A stretch of DNA of 64,000 nucleotides from CAVRUD01 sp963849635 (lineage in GTDB: Bacteria > Chloroflexota > Chloroflexia > Thermomicrobiales > UBA6265): assembly GCA_963849635.1 (NCBI GenBank), contig CAWKIA010000024.1, positions 399,933 to 463,932 on the forward strand, written 5' to 3'. The notes under the pieces were generated by a model. That model saw only the letters and a program-made list of their open reading frames with translations, made no database searches and was not told where the DNA came from. Within the stretch, counting starts at the first letter, position 1, and each line of letters begins with the position of its first letter. A program made the position numbers and the translations under genes. Positions 1-8,382 of the stretch are shown here, one piece after another.

Positions 1-53
1 AGCGCATTACGCGCGTTCGGAACGCTATCTCCCGTCTCAAAGGAGAGCGGTTC

Positions 54-1117
54 ATGCACACCTACCGGGCAGCACTCGTCGGGTGCGGACGGATGGGGGC
101 ATTCATCGACAACGAGGTCGCCGGCCGGGGCAGCACTATCCTGCCCTACTCCCACGCCGCCGGGTACGAGGCCTGCGCCCGCACCGACCTGGTGGCCGGC
201 TCCGACATGCGCAGCGATGTGCTCGACAAGTTCGGCGAGCGGTACGGCGTCGCGCCGGAGCACCGCTACACCGACTACGAGGAGCTGATCCGGACCGAGC
301 AGCCGGAGATCCTCAGCATCGCGACCCAGCCGCATCACCGCGCGGCCGTGGCTCACTACGCGATCGAGCACGGTGTCCGAGCTCTCTACGTTGAAAACCG
401 CTCTGCGCGTCGATGGCCGAGGCCGACGCTCTCCGTACAGCGGCCGAGCGCAACAACGTCATCGTCAACATGGGGACGAACCGGCGCTGGGACCCTGGCT
501 TCGCGGCGATGCGCGCGGCGATTGCCTCCGGCGACTACGGGCGGCTCGTGACCCTGGCCACATTCCACCGGGCGACGCTGTTCAACACGGACTCCCACTG
601 GGTCGACACGCTCCGTGTCCTGAACGGCGATGCGCCGGTCGAGTGGGTCCAGGCCTATATGGAAGATGGCGATCAGGCGATCGTCGGGGATCAGGTGATC
701 GCCGATCCGTACACCCAGGGCACGATCGCGTTTGCCAACGGGGTGATGGCCCATCTCATCTCCACGCCGGGTGCCCCCGCCCATCATGCCTACTGCGAGA
801 ACGCCGAGATCGTCGCGGTGTCGAACGCCCAATACGAGGTGCGCCGTCCCGGTGAGGCCACCAGCACCCTGGAGTTCTCGCCGGCCAGTTCGACGCTCCG
901 GTTGATCGAAGACCTCGTCCATGCGCTCGACACGGGTGAGCCACCGCGCGGCGGGATCGACGCCGCCTACGCCAACACCGAGATCCTCTTCGCCCTGCTC
1001 GAATCGCACCGGCAGGGCGGGATTCGCGTGCACCTCCCGCTGGTCGATTCGCGGCTGGCATTTGAGCCGGCCAATCTGGCCCCACGCCAGCCCAAATACG
1101 CGCCCACACCAGCCTAG
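54..1117 (+). CDS. Gfo/Idh/MocA family oxidoreductase (frameshifted)
   Basis: Predicted NAD(P)-dependent sugar or cyclitol dehydrogenase of the cytoplasm. The N-terminus has a Rossmann start (ALVGCGRMG, residues 7-15), and the C-terminal half has the substrate-domain pattern (MGTNRRWDPGF). A clean AAGGAG lies upstream of the ATG. The frame breaks near 395: the text reads YVEN and then loses frame, but one extra A in the GAAAAC run restores the family signature VEKPLCASMAEA, so a one-base deletion is likely. Restored length is about 354 residues, normal for the family. It is a close paralogue of the gene at 6071: both have GRMG followed by a glycine-rich insert and a Y-S/G-H-x-x-x-Y motif. It opens the locus that contains a medium-chain dehydrogenase and a peptide/opine-type ABC importer. 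The substrate is unknown. Confidence 0.85.
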
Positions 1118-1160
1118 AATCCACGAACCGGTCCGATTTCACAGGCCGCTGGAGGCACAG

Positions 1161-2157
1161 TTGAAAAAGGTTCTGGTGGTTCGTCCCGGAGAGCTGGAGT
1201 TCGTCGATCTCCCCGAACCGGAGGTCGGGCCGGGTGATGTCCGGATTAGCGTCCGCCTGTCCGGACTCAGCTCGCGCAGTGAGATCGAGCGCTACGTGCG
1301 CAATCCGGCGGGAAAGCCGGAGGAGATCGGCTACAACGTCGTCGGCGTGATCGACGCCTGTGGCGCGGAGGTCACCAGGGTCGCGCCCGGGCGATCGCGT
1401 CTATGCGGCGGTCGGGCATGCCGACGTGGCAGTGGTCGACGCAAGCAGGGTGATCAAGATCCCCGATGAGGTCGACGATGAATCGGCCTGCTTCGCCTAC
1501 CTGCCGACGCTGGGCACGCACGCTCTCCGCCTCGCCAGCTACCAACCGGGACAGTTTGTCGCGATCTCCGGTCAGGGTATCATCGGGCATACGGCAGCGT
1601 TGATGGCGCTCCACTTTGGCGCGCGGACGATCGCGATCGATCTCAGCGACGAGCGCCTGGCGCTCGCCCGGCAGGCCGGCGTTCACCTCACGATCAATCC
1701 ACTCCGAGACGATGCCAAAGCGGCGGTTGCGGCGTTCTGTGGCCCGACAGGACTCGATATCGTCATCGACACCGCGTCGTCGTGGCGTTCCTTGAGCCAA
1801 TCGCTCGATCTGATCCGGCCGGGAGGCCGGGTGGTGATGCTCGGCATCATCCGTGATGCCCCGACCGAGGCGGACGCGGCAGGGTTTTTCGAGGCCTACC
1901 GGCGCAACATGCACGCCAAAGAAGCATCGATTATCGGCGCGAGCAACGACCCCAACGATCCGGACGGCTCCCTGGGCCTGCGGTTTACCCGGGAGCGCAA
2001 CATAGAGGAGGTGCTGAGCCACGTCGCGACGGGATCGCTCGATCTGAAGCGGTTCATTACCCATCGCTACCCGATCGGCGAACTCGAGAACGTCTACCGG
2101 CTTCTGCTCGACGGCGGTCAGGATCACCTGGGGGTGGTGTTTACCTGGCCGGCGTGA
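1161..2157 (+). CDS. Medium-chain (alcohol/polyol-type) dehydrogenase, frameshifted
   Basis: Zinc-type alcohol dehydrogenase-like protein of the MDR superfamily. I chose the TTG at 1161, preceded by GGAGG with 7-8 nt spacing; the protein begins LKKVLVVRPGELEFVDLPEP, a standard GroES-like start. The nucleotide-binding loop is SGQGIIGHTAALMALHFGA. The usual catalytic Cys of GxCGSD is absent (SGLSSRSE), so a zinc-independent or altered active site is possible. The frame breaks near 1390: GCGCCCGGGCGATCG should lose one G to give VAPGDRVYAAVG. Restored length is about 331 residues. It follows the first Gfo/Idh/MocA gene by about 40 bp and precedes the ABC binding protein, suggesting one catabolic transcript. 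Confidence 0.82.
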
Positions 2158-2233
2158 GCGGGTGAGGGACGAGATGGACAGCAACGGCGCCGCGTCATCT
2201 GATCGCTCGGACGAACGGGAGAGGAGACCCACC

Positions 2234-3916
2234 GTGGTAGACGCTACCTGGCAAGACCGGCTCAATGTCACCCGCCGCATGCTGCTCAAGGGAGGAGCCG
2301 GCCTCGCCGCCGCCGCTGGTCTGGCGGGGATGCCCGGACTCCAGCGCGCGGGCGCCCAGGATGCGACGCCCAAAGAGGGCGGCACGCTGACGCTCTCGGT
2401 GTCGCAGATCACCAGCAACAGCCACATGCTGCACCTGCGCCACTACGCCGGCAGCGAGAATATCTACACCCGCCTCTTCGCGAACGCCCGTTTGGTGACA
2501 CTCGACCATGCCCGGACGACCTTCGTCGGCGCCCTGGCGGAGACCTTCGAGTTCAACGGTACGACGCTTGCCTTCAAGCTGCGGCCGAATCTGACCTGGC
2601 ATGATGGTGAGCCCTTCACCGCGGCCGACGTCGATTTCACCTACCACATGATCGGCATCCCGGGGGTCGGGACCACGCTCTTCGGGGCATCCTTCAACGA
2701 CGCGGTCGTCGGGATGAAGGAGTACGTCGAGGGCACGACCGAGCGGATCAGCGGCTTGACGGTGGTCGACGACATGACCGTCAACTTCGAGCTGTTCGAG
2801 GGGATCAACCAGACCTCGGTGCTCTCCCTCTTCAACCAGATCTGCATCGCGCCGAACCACGTCCTGAGCCAGTACCTGAATCGCGACACCGGCGCGACGC
2901 ATTCTGGAGAGCCCGTGGGCAACGACGGCCGAGCATATCGGCCTCGGCCCCTTCCGGGTGATCGAGTACGTGGCCGATCAGTACATCCGCTACGAGCCGT
3001 TCGAGAACTACTACAAGGGCAAGCCGCTCCTGGGCGAGCTGGTCTACCGCTCGTTCGCCGATGCGACCACGAATGCCGCGGCGCTCCAGAACCGCGAGGT
3101 CGATGTGGCCAGGTTGCCTGTGGCCGAGTACGCCCGGTTCCAGGACCTCGACTTCCTGACGTTCAACGAAGCGAAGTCGCCCAGCTACCAGGGCACCCCG
3201 TTCAATGCCCGCCAGCCGTACCTGAACAAGGATGTCCGCCAGGCGCTGATGCACGCGATCGACCGCGAGGCGATGCGGGAGGTGCTCTACTCAGGCGCGG
3301 TCGAAATCGTGCACACGCCGTTCGAGTTCCCGGGGTTCCGGAAAGCCCGAACCTGAAGAAGTACGAGTACGATCCCGAGAAGGCGAAGGCGCTGCTCGAA
3401 TCGGGCGGGTGGGAACCGGACCGGGTGCTGCGCTGGGCGGTCGGGCAGGTCCCGGCGGATGAGGCCGGGCTGGCCTACTACGCGGCGATCAACGGATACT
3501 GGGAAGAGGTCGGGGTAAAGGCGGACTTCCAGGTCTTCGGGCAGGACTCGACCGTGCTCTGGGGCCCGGACTGGGACTTCGATCTCTACCCGAGCTCCTA
3601 CCCGATCGGCCTGCCGGAGGCGATTGCGGTCCACTTCGATCCGCGCCGCGCGAGCTACGTCTCCTCTGGCTTCGACACGCCGGAGTTCGTGGCGCTCTGG
3701 GACCAGTCATACCGCGAGCACCCGACGGAGGAGATGACGTCCATCATCCACCAGCTTCAGGAGTTCATGGCGGAGGAGGCCCTGGGCCTGATGATCGTCC
3801 GCTCGCCTGATATCTGGGGGATCGACAAGCGCGTTCACGAACTCGTCCCGAACTACTTCCCCTACGAGTACGATCTGTACGACTGGGAGCTGGAGAAGGT
3901 CTGGGTCGACGAGTAG
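2234..3916 (+). CDS. ABC transporter substrate-binding protein, family 5 (Tat-exported), two frameshifts
   Basis: Extracytoplasmic solute-binding protein of the peptide/nickel/opine group (SBP_bac_5). I prefer GTG 2234, with GGAG 7 nt upstream, because the twin-arginine signal (VTRRMLLKGGAG...GAQ) then lies near the N-terminus; an ATG at 2174 is the alternative. Family landmarks include FKLRPNLTWHDGEPFTAADV and LNKDVRQALMHAIDRE. The frame breaks twice: near 2905 (one extra base before the restored WATTAEHIGLGPFRV) and near 3342 (one missing C; restored FPGFPESPNLKKYEY). The two cancel, leaving about 560 residues, normal size. Two permease genes follow at 4178 and 5160. Confidence 0.88.
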   Translation: MVDATWQDRLNVTRRMLLKGGAGLAAAAGLAGMPGLQRAGAQDATPKEGGTLTLSVSQITSNSHMLHLRHYAGSENIYTRLFANARLVTLDHARTTFVGALAETFEFNGTTLAFKLRPNLTWHDGEPFTAADVDFTYHMIGIPGVGTTLFGASFNDAVVGMKEYVEGTTERISGLTVVDDMTVNFELFEGINQTSVLSLFNQICIAPNHVLSQYLNRDTGATHSGEPVGNDGRAYRPRPLPGDRVRGRSVHPLRAVRELLQGQAAPGRAGLPLVRRCDHECRGAPEPRGRCGQVACGRVRPVPGPRLPDVQRSEVAQLPGHPVQCPPAVPEQGCPPGADARDRPRGDAGGALLRRGRNRAHAVRVPGVPESPNLKKYEYDPEKAKALLESGGWEPDRVLRWAVGQVPADEAGLAYYAAINGYWEEVGVKADFQVFGQDSTVLWGPDWDFDLYPSSYPIGLPEAIAVHFDPRRASYVSSGFDTPEFVALWDQSYREHPTEEMTSIIHQLQEFMAEEALGLMIVRSPDIWGIDKRVHELVPNYFPYEYDLYDWELEKVWVDE

Positions 3917-3996
3917 CGGGCCGTTCGTCCCGGATGGTCCCAGGCGACACGGCTCACCGCCACCCGGGGCGAATGCGGAGCGCCGTGGTCACGTTT

Positions 3997-4165
3997 CCCG
4001 GGGTTTCAACCCCGGGCTCAACCGACGAAGCCCCTCCGGGGTTGATCGCGTACGCGCCGCGCCGCGCCCGCCCCGGCCCAGTCCCGTAGGGACTTCGTAG
4101 GTTCAGCGCCAGGTTTCAACCTGGCGTCCGAGGGCGCCCCCTCCTCGCTCCAGAAGAGGAGGGGG
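3997..4165. repeat. Three tandem hairpins in the binding-protein/permease gap
   Basis: The 261 bp gap between the binding-protein stop and the permease ATG holds three inverted repeats. Two share the core GGTTTCAACC with different outer arms that still pair: 3997-4016 (CCCGG outside) and 4107-4126 (CGCCA outside). The third is a 10 bp stem at 4137-4146 and 4156-4165 with a 9 nt loop, just ahead of the permease start. They may dampen readthrough or protect the upstream mRNA, as hairpins between binding protein and permease genes do elsewhere; that role is inferred. Confidence 0.7.
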
Positions 4166-4177
4166 CCCCAGGGGGTC

Positions 4178-5140
4178 ATGCCGGTGCGCCAGTATCTGAC
4201 ACGCCGCATCTTGCTGATTCCGGTGCTCGTGATCGGGATCACGCTGCTCGATTTCGTTTTCATCAATCTGACGCCGGGCGATCCGGTGACGGCGATCGTC
4301 AATCCGAACGAGCTGGTTGGCCTGGATCCAGCGGCGGTCGAGGCGCGCCGCGAAGCGCTGGGGCTGAACAAGCCGATCCTGGTGCGCTATGGGATCTGGC
4401 TGAAGGAGATGGCGACCGGGAATCTTGGCTACTCGATGGTCAAGTCGCAACCGGTGGCGACCCTGCTGTGGACTGGTTTGAAGAACACCGTCGTGTTGAT
4501 GACGCTCTCGCTCCTCATCAGCGCGATCGTGGGCGTTGTGTTTGGAATTCTGTCGGCGCTGCGTCCGCATTCGTGGGTTGACTACGTCCTGACGACCTTC
4601 GCCTTTGTCGGGGTCGGGATGCCGAGCTTTTTCTTCGCGCTGATTTTGATCTTGTTCGGCTCGCTCAAGTTTGGCTGGTTTCCGACGTCGGGCCTTCTCA
4701 CGCCGGGCGACGGCTCGATCCCCGATCGGGCGCAGTACATGGTTCTACCGCTAATCGCACTGTCGATTAATGGGTCAGGCAGCATCATGCGCTACATGCG
4801 CTCCGGCCTGATCGAGGTCATGCACGAGGACTACGTCACCACAGCGCGGGCGAAGGGGCTGAAGGCATCGGCGGTGGTGCTGGGCCATGCGGTGCGGAAT
4901 GCGCTCCTCCCGATCGTGACCATCCTCGGCCTGCATATCCCGGCGCTGTTTAGCGGTGCGGTGATCGTCGAGACGATTTTCAGCATTCCCGGCATCGGCA
5001 TGGCCCTGGTGAGCGCGATGAACACCAAGGATTACCCGGTCATCATGGGGGGCATCCTCATGACCGGTGTGCTCGTGCTCGTCAGCAGCCTGCTGGCCGA
5101 TATTGCCTACGCCTTCGTCGATCCGCGGATCCGCTATTAG
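4178..5140 (+). CDS. ABC transporter permease, DppB/OppB type
   Basis: Inner-membrane channel subunit of a peptide/opine/oligosaccharide importer. At 320 residues it is complete and in frame. It starts MPVRQYLTRRILLIPVLVIG, the usual first helix of DppB-type permeases, followed by the periplasmic NLTPGDPVT segment. Five further hydrophobic helices follow. The cytoplasmic EAA-like loop contacting the ATPase is visible as YVTTARAKGLKASAV...RNALLPIVT. The ATG sits just after a strong hairpin, and the next permease gene begins 19 bp after the stop, so the two subunits are co-translated. No ATP-binding subunit is encoded nearby. Confidence 0.92.
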   Translation: MPVRQYLTRRILLIPVLVIGITLLDFVFINLTPGDPVTAIVNPNELVGLDPAAVEARREALGLNKPILVRYGIWLKEMATGNLGYSMVKSQPVATLLWTGLKNTVVLMTLSLLISAIVGVVFGILSALRPHSWVDYVLTTFAFVGVGMPSFFFALILILFGSLKFGWFPTSGLLTPGDGSIPDRAQYMVLPLIALSINGSGSIMRYMRSGLIEVMHEDYVTTARAKGLKASAVVLGHAVRNALLPIVTILGLHIPALFSGAVIVETIFSIPGIGMALVSAMNTKDYPVIMGGILMTGVLVLVSSLLADIAYAFVDPRIRY

Positions 5141-5159
5141 CACCGGGGAGAGCGTCGGG

Positions 5160-6065
5160 ATGGAGGTGACGATCAAGGCCCCGGCCCAGGCCATGCCGGC
5201 GCTCGCCCATGCGACCGTGCGCAAGGGACCGACCTTCTGGTTGCGCTTTCGGCGCCACAAGCTGGCGGTGGCGGGGCTGGCGTTCATGACACTCCTCGTT
5301 TTCGTCGCGGTCGCGGCGCCTATTCTCGGCACCCAGGACCCCACCAAGACGAGCCTCTCGGCGTCGCTCGAGTCGCCGAGCCGCGACCATTTTCTGGGGA
5401 CCGATCTGACGGGCCGCGATATCTGGAGCCGGCTGGCATATGCGTCCCGGGTCTCGCTCACAGCCGGCGTTTGCGCAACTGCTATCGCGGTGCTGATCGC
5501 GCTGGCGCTCGGCACGCTCTCCGGCTTCTACGGCGGGCTGGTCGATATGGTGATCATGCGCTTCACCGACGTGATCATGTGCGTCCCCAGCCTGGTGATC
5601 GTGATGGCCCTGGTGGCGGTCCTTGGACCCGGCCTGTTGAACATCGTGATCGCGATCGGGGTGCTGGAATGGACCGGCTCGACCCGGCTGCTGCGGGCCC
5701 AGATCCTGGCGGTGCGGGAGCGGGAATACGTGATCGCCGGGCGGTGCATGGGCGCATCCGACAGCAGGATCATGCTGCGGCACATCCTCCCCAATGCGTT
5801 TGCGCCGGTGCTGGTCGCAGCCACCCTGCTGGTCGCCAGCGCGATCCTCACCGAAGCGTCCCTGAGCTTCCTGGGCTTCGGTATCCTGCCGCCGACATCG
5901 AGCTGGGGGGAGATGCTGAATGGAGCACGTTCGCTGACCCGGTTGCAGGAGAACCCCTGGATCTGGCTGCCGCCCGGCCTGGCGATCTTGCTGACGGTGC
6001 TGGCGATCAACTTCATCGGTGATGGGTTGAGGGACAGCCTCGATCCAAGGCAAAAGGAGAAGTAA
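5160..6065 (+). CDS. ABC transporter permease, DppC/OppC type
   Basis: Second membrane subunit of the same importer, about 301 residues. I chose ATG 5160, preceded by GGGGAGAG, over upstream in-frame options that overlap the previous gene. The N-terminal FWLRFRRHKLAVAGLAFM region and FLGTDLTGRDIWSRL motif are diagnostic for OppC-type permeases (OppC_N then BPD_transp_1). The EAA loop reads EYVIAGRCMGASDSRIM...ILPNAFAPV. The C-terminus NFIGDGLRDSLDPRQK is typical. It is followed 5 bp later by a Gfo/Idh/MocA gene, indicating one transcript that couples import to oxidation. The missing ATPase pair is presumably encoded elsewhere. Confidence 0.92.
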   Translation: MEVTIKAPAQAMPALAHATVRKGPTFWLRFRRHKLAVAGLAFMTLLVFVAVAAPILGTQDPTKTSLSASLESPSRDHFLGTDLTGRDIWSRLAYASRVSLTAGVCATAIAVLIALALGTLSGFYGGLVDMVIMRFTDVIMCVPSLVIVMALVAVLGPGLLNIVIAIGVLEWTGSTRLLRAQILAVREREYVIAGRCMGASDSRIMLRHILPNAFAPVLVAATLLVASAILTEASLSFLGFGILPPTSSWGEMLNGARSLTRLQENPWIWLPPGLAILLTVLAINFIGDGLRDSLDPRQKEK

Positions 6066-6070
6066 CCGTC

Positions 6071-7168
6071 GTGACCGCATCGAACCGCTATCGTGTGGCG
6101 ATCATCGGCACGGGCCGCATGGGCGGCCTGATCGAAGACGAGATCCCCGTCGGGAGCTGGTCGAAGCCGTACGGGCATTTTCCGGCCTACGCGGCGATCC
6201 CGGAGACGACGGTGGTCGCGGTCGCGAACCGGGGCGAGGAGCGGCTGGAGCGTTTTTCGAAGCGCTTCGGCATCGACAACACGTATCTCGATTACCGGGA
6301 GATGATCCTCAAAGAGAAGCCGGACATCGTCAGCATCACGACGCCGTCGCTGGCCCGGGCCGAGCCGATCATCTTCTGCGCCGAAAATGGTGTGCGCGGG
6401 ATCTTTGCGGAGAAGGGGCTGTGCGCCTCGCTGGAGGAGGCGGACCGGGTCGCCGAGGCGGTCAGGCGACATAACGTCGCATTCAACTGGGGGGCGCTGC
6501 GGCGGCATAACGACGGGTTCAAGAAGATCAGCGCGGCGATAGGCGAGGGCGCCATCGGGGAGCCGCGGTTTGCGGTGATGTCGTTCTCCTCCGACCTGAT
6601 CAAGCACCATCCGCACTCGCTCGATCTGGTCGAGATGATGCTCGGTGACCCCAAGCCGCTCTGGGTGGAAGGGAATCTGGTCGAGGCGGGGGATGAGTTC
6701 GCGCCGGACCGGCCGCTGCCGACGTTTGACAAGGATGGACACAGGTTCGTGCCGCCGCCCGGCAAGGAGATCGGCGATCCCTGGGTAGGGACGTACCGGG
6801 TGAAGTACGAGGGTGGCGCGGAGGGACACTACGTCCCGGTGCCGGGCGCCTTCGAGATCGACGTGATCGGTACGGACGGACGGGCGCTAGCCTGGGACAA
6901 CGGGGGCCTGTTCACCATTCGGCGATACAACCGCAAGTCGGGCCAAGTCGAGACGACGACGTACCAGCCCCAGGGCGAAAGCCCGACGATGTGCGTGATC
7001 CGGGACATCATCCGCGAGATGGAGACGGGCGAGCGCACGGCCGGCAACATCGACCGGACCATGCAGGCGGTCGAGACGCAATTCGCGCTGGCGCATTCCC
7101 ACCTCCAAGGCGGTGCGCGCGTCGAGATCCCGGTGGCCGATCGTTCGCTCTACATCCCGGGCGGATGA
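6071..7168 (+). CDS. Gfo/Idh/MocA family oxidoreductase
   Basis: Predicted cytoplasmic NAD(P)-dependent dehydrogenase, 365 residues, intact. GTG start 5 bp after the permease stop, preceded by AAAAGGAGAAG. The Rossmann loop is IIGTGRMGGLIEDE (residues 11-24). The usual EKP catalytic-site motif reads AEKGLCAS, with Gly in place of Pro. WGALRRHNDGF is the counterpart of the substrate-domain strand. It belongs to the same subfamily as the gene at 54 and ends 18 bp before another family member at 7187. Position directly behind the importer suggests it acts on the imported compound; the exact sugar or cyclitol cannot be told from sequence. Confidence 0.9.
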   Translation: MTASNRYRVAIIGTGRMGGLIEDEIPVGSWSKPYGHFPAYAAIPETTVVAVANRGEERLERFSKRFGIDNTYLDYREMILKEKPDIVSITTPSLARAEPIIFCAENGVRGIFAEKGLCASLEEADRVAEAVRRHNVAFNWGALRRHNDGFKKISAAIGEGAIGEPRFAVMSFSSDLIKHHPHSLDLVEMMLGDPKPLWVEGNLVEAGDEFAPDRPLPTFDKDGHRFVPPPGKEIGDPWVGTYRVKYEGGAEGHYVPVPGAFEIDVIGTDGRALAWDNGGLFTIRRYNRKSGQVETTTYQPQGESPTMCVIRDIIREMETGERTAGNIDRTMQAVETQFALAHSHLQGGARVEIPVADRSLYIPGG

Positions 7169-7186
7169 CGCAGGAGAGACTTCCTC

Positions 7187-8240
7187 GTGACCAAACTACG
7201 GGTTGCCCAGATCGGCGTCGCGGCGATCCACGCCCCGATGTACCGCGACAGCCTTGTCTACCTCGGGGATGAGGTCGAGATCGTCGGGTTTTTCGATCCC
7301 GAGCCGGAGTCCGAGGCCGTCCAGTCGAAGCTCAAGCCCGATGTCGCCCATGTGCCCTTCTACGCCACGGTCGACGAACTGTTGGAGCGGGCCAAGCCGG
7401 ATGCGGTGATGGTCTCCGGGTTTTGCCGGGATATGCCGGGTTGGCTGCTCCAGGCGGCCGAGGCCGGGGTGCACGTCTGGGTGGACAAGCCGTTTGCGGT
7501 CCACTCAGAGCAACTTGTTCCGGTGAAGGATGCGATTGAGCGCAACAACCTCGCCTTCTCCTGCGGCTACTCCTGGCGGTTCGACCCGACCAGCCGGCTC
7601 ATCAAAGAGACGTACGATGCCGGGCTGCTCGGGCGGGGGTTTGCGATCGAGATCCGCTACTTCGGCGGGAATTTGCTCGGGAGCGACCTCAGCCACTGGA
7701 GATTCGATCCGGCCCTGAGCGGCGGCGGCATTCTCAACTGGCTCGGCTGCCACTGGGTCGATCTGATGCGCTTCTGGACCGGCGCCGAGGTGACAGGCGT
7801 GACGGGCGATCGAGGCCAACGTGAGCGGCGTGCCGGTCGAGGTCGAGGACGCCGCGCTGGTCTCCCTGACGTTTGCCAACGGGATGATCGGCAGCCTGAG
7901 CATCGGCAACCTGCTGCCGACCGGATCGGAGAACACCTTCCGGCTGTTCGGGTCGCAGGGATCGGTGAGCTGGGCGCCGGTCGACGAGCGCTGCACAGTC
8001 GTCAGCACCCATCCGGCGTGGGAGGCGGCGCCACGGCGAGTGTTCGAGATTCCGAGGGCCAAGCTGCCCGGGTACGGCGGTGCGGGGGCGGCGCTGCTGC
8101 GGGCCTTCTTCGGTGCGATCCGCGGTGAGGGGCCGAGCGGGTTCGTCATCGACGACGCGATCACCTCGTTGCGGATCATCGAGGCCGCGCACGAATCGGC
8201 GAGGACGGGTCGTATCGTTAGGCTTTCGCCGGGGGCGTAA
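7187..8240 (+). CDS. Gfo/Idh/MocA family oxidoreductase (frameshifted)
   Basis: Third dehydrogenase of this locus. GTG start with AGGAGAG upstream. The nucleotide loop is unusual (RVAQIGVAAIHAPMYRDS, no GxGxxG), and the conserved EKP is DKP (VWVDKPFAVHS). SCGYSWRFDP and NWLGCHWVDLMRFW match the C-terminal domain. The frame breaks near 7806 where GACGGGCGATCG has one G too many; removal gives the continuous TAIEANVSGVPVEVEDAAL. Restored length is about 350 residues. It ends 143 bp before the STAND regulator. Its loop resembles that of the gene at 62613, so these two may form a separate subfamily. Confidence 0.84.
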
Positions 8241-8382
8241 CCGGCACCGCTATGCAGCTTTGCCGTGGTTCCTCATGCCTGCGTCGACGGCACCCGCCGG
8301 CGCGGGGAGGCCCCAATGGACAAATCGACGCCTCCATGGACAATGGACAGGGGACAGTACGCAGTCCCGGGAGGCGGTCACG

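Noticed and set aside
1372..2427. A 351-codon minus-strand frame
   Set aside because: Antisense to the medium-chain dehydrogenase and binding-protein genes, with no recognisable domain.
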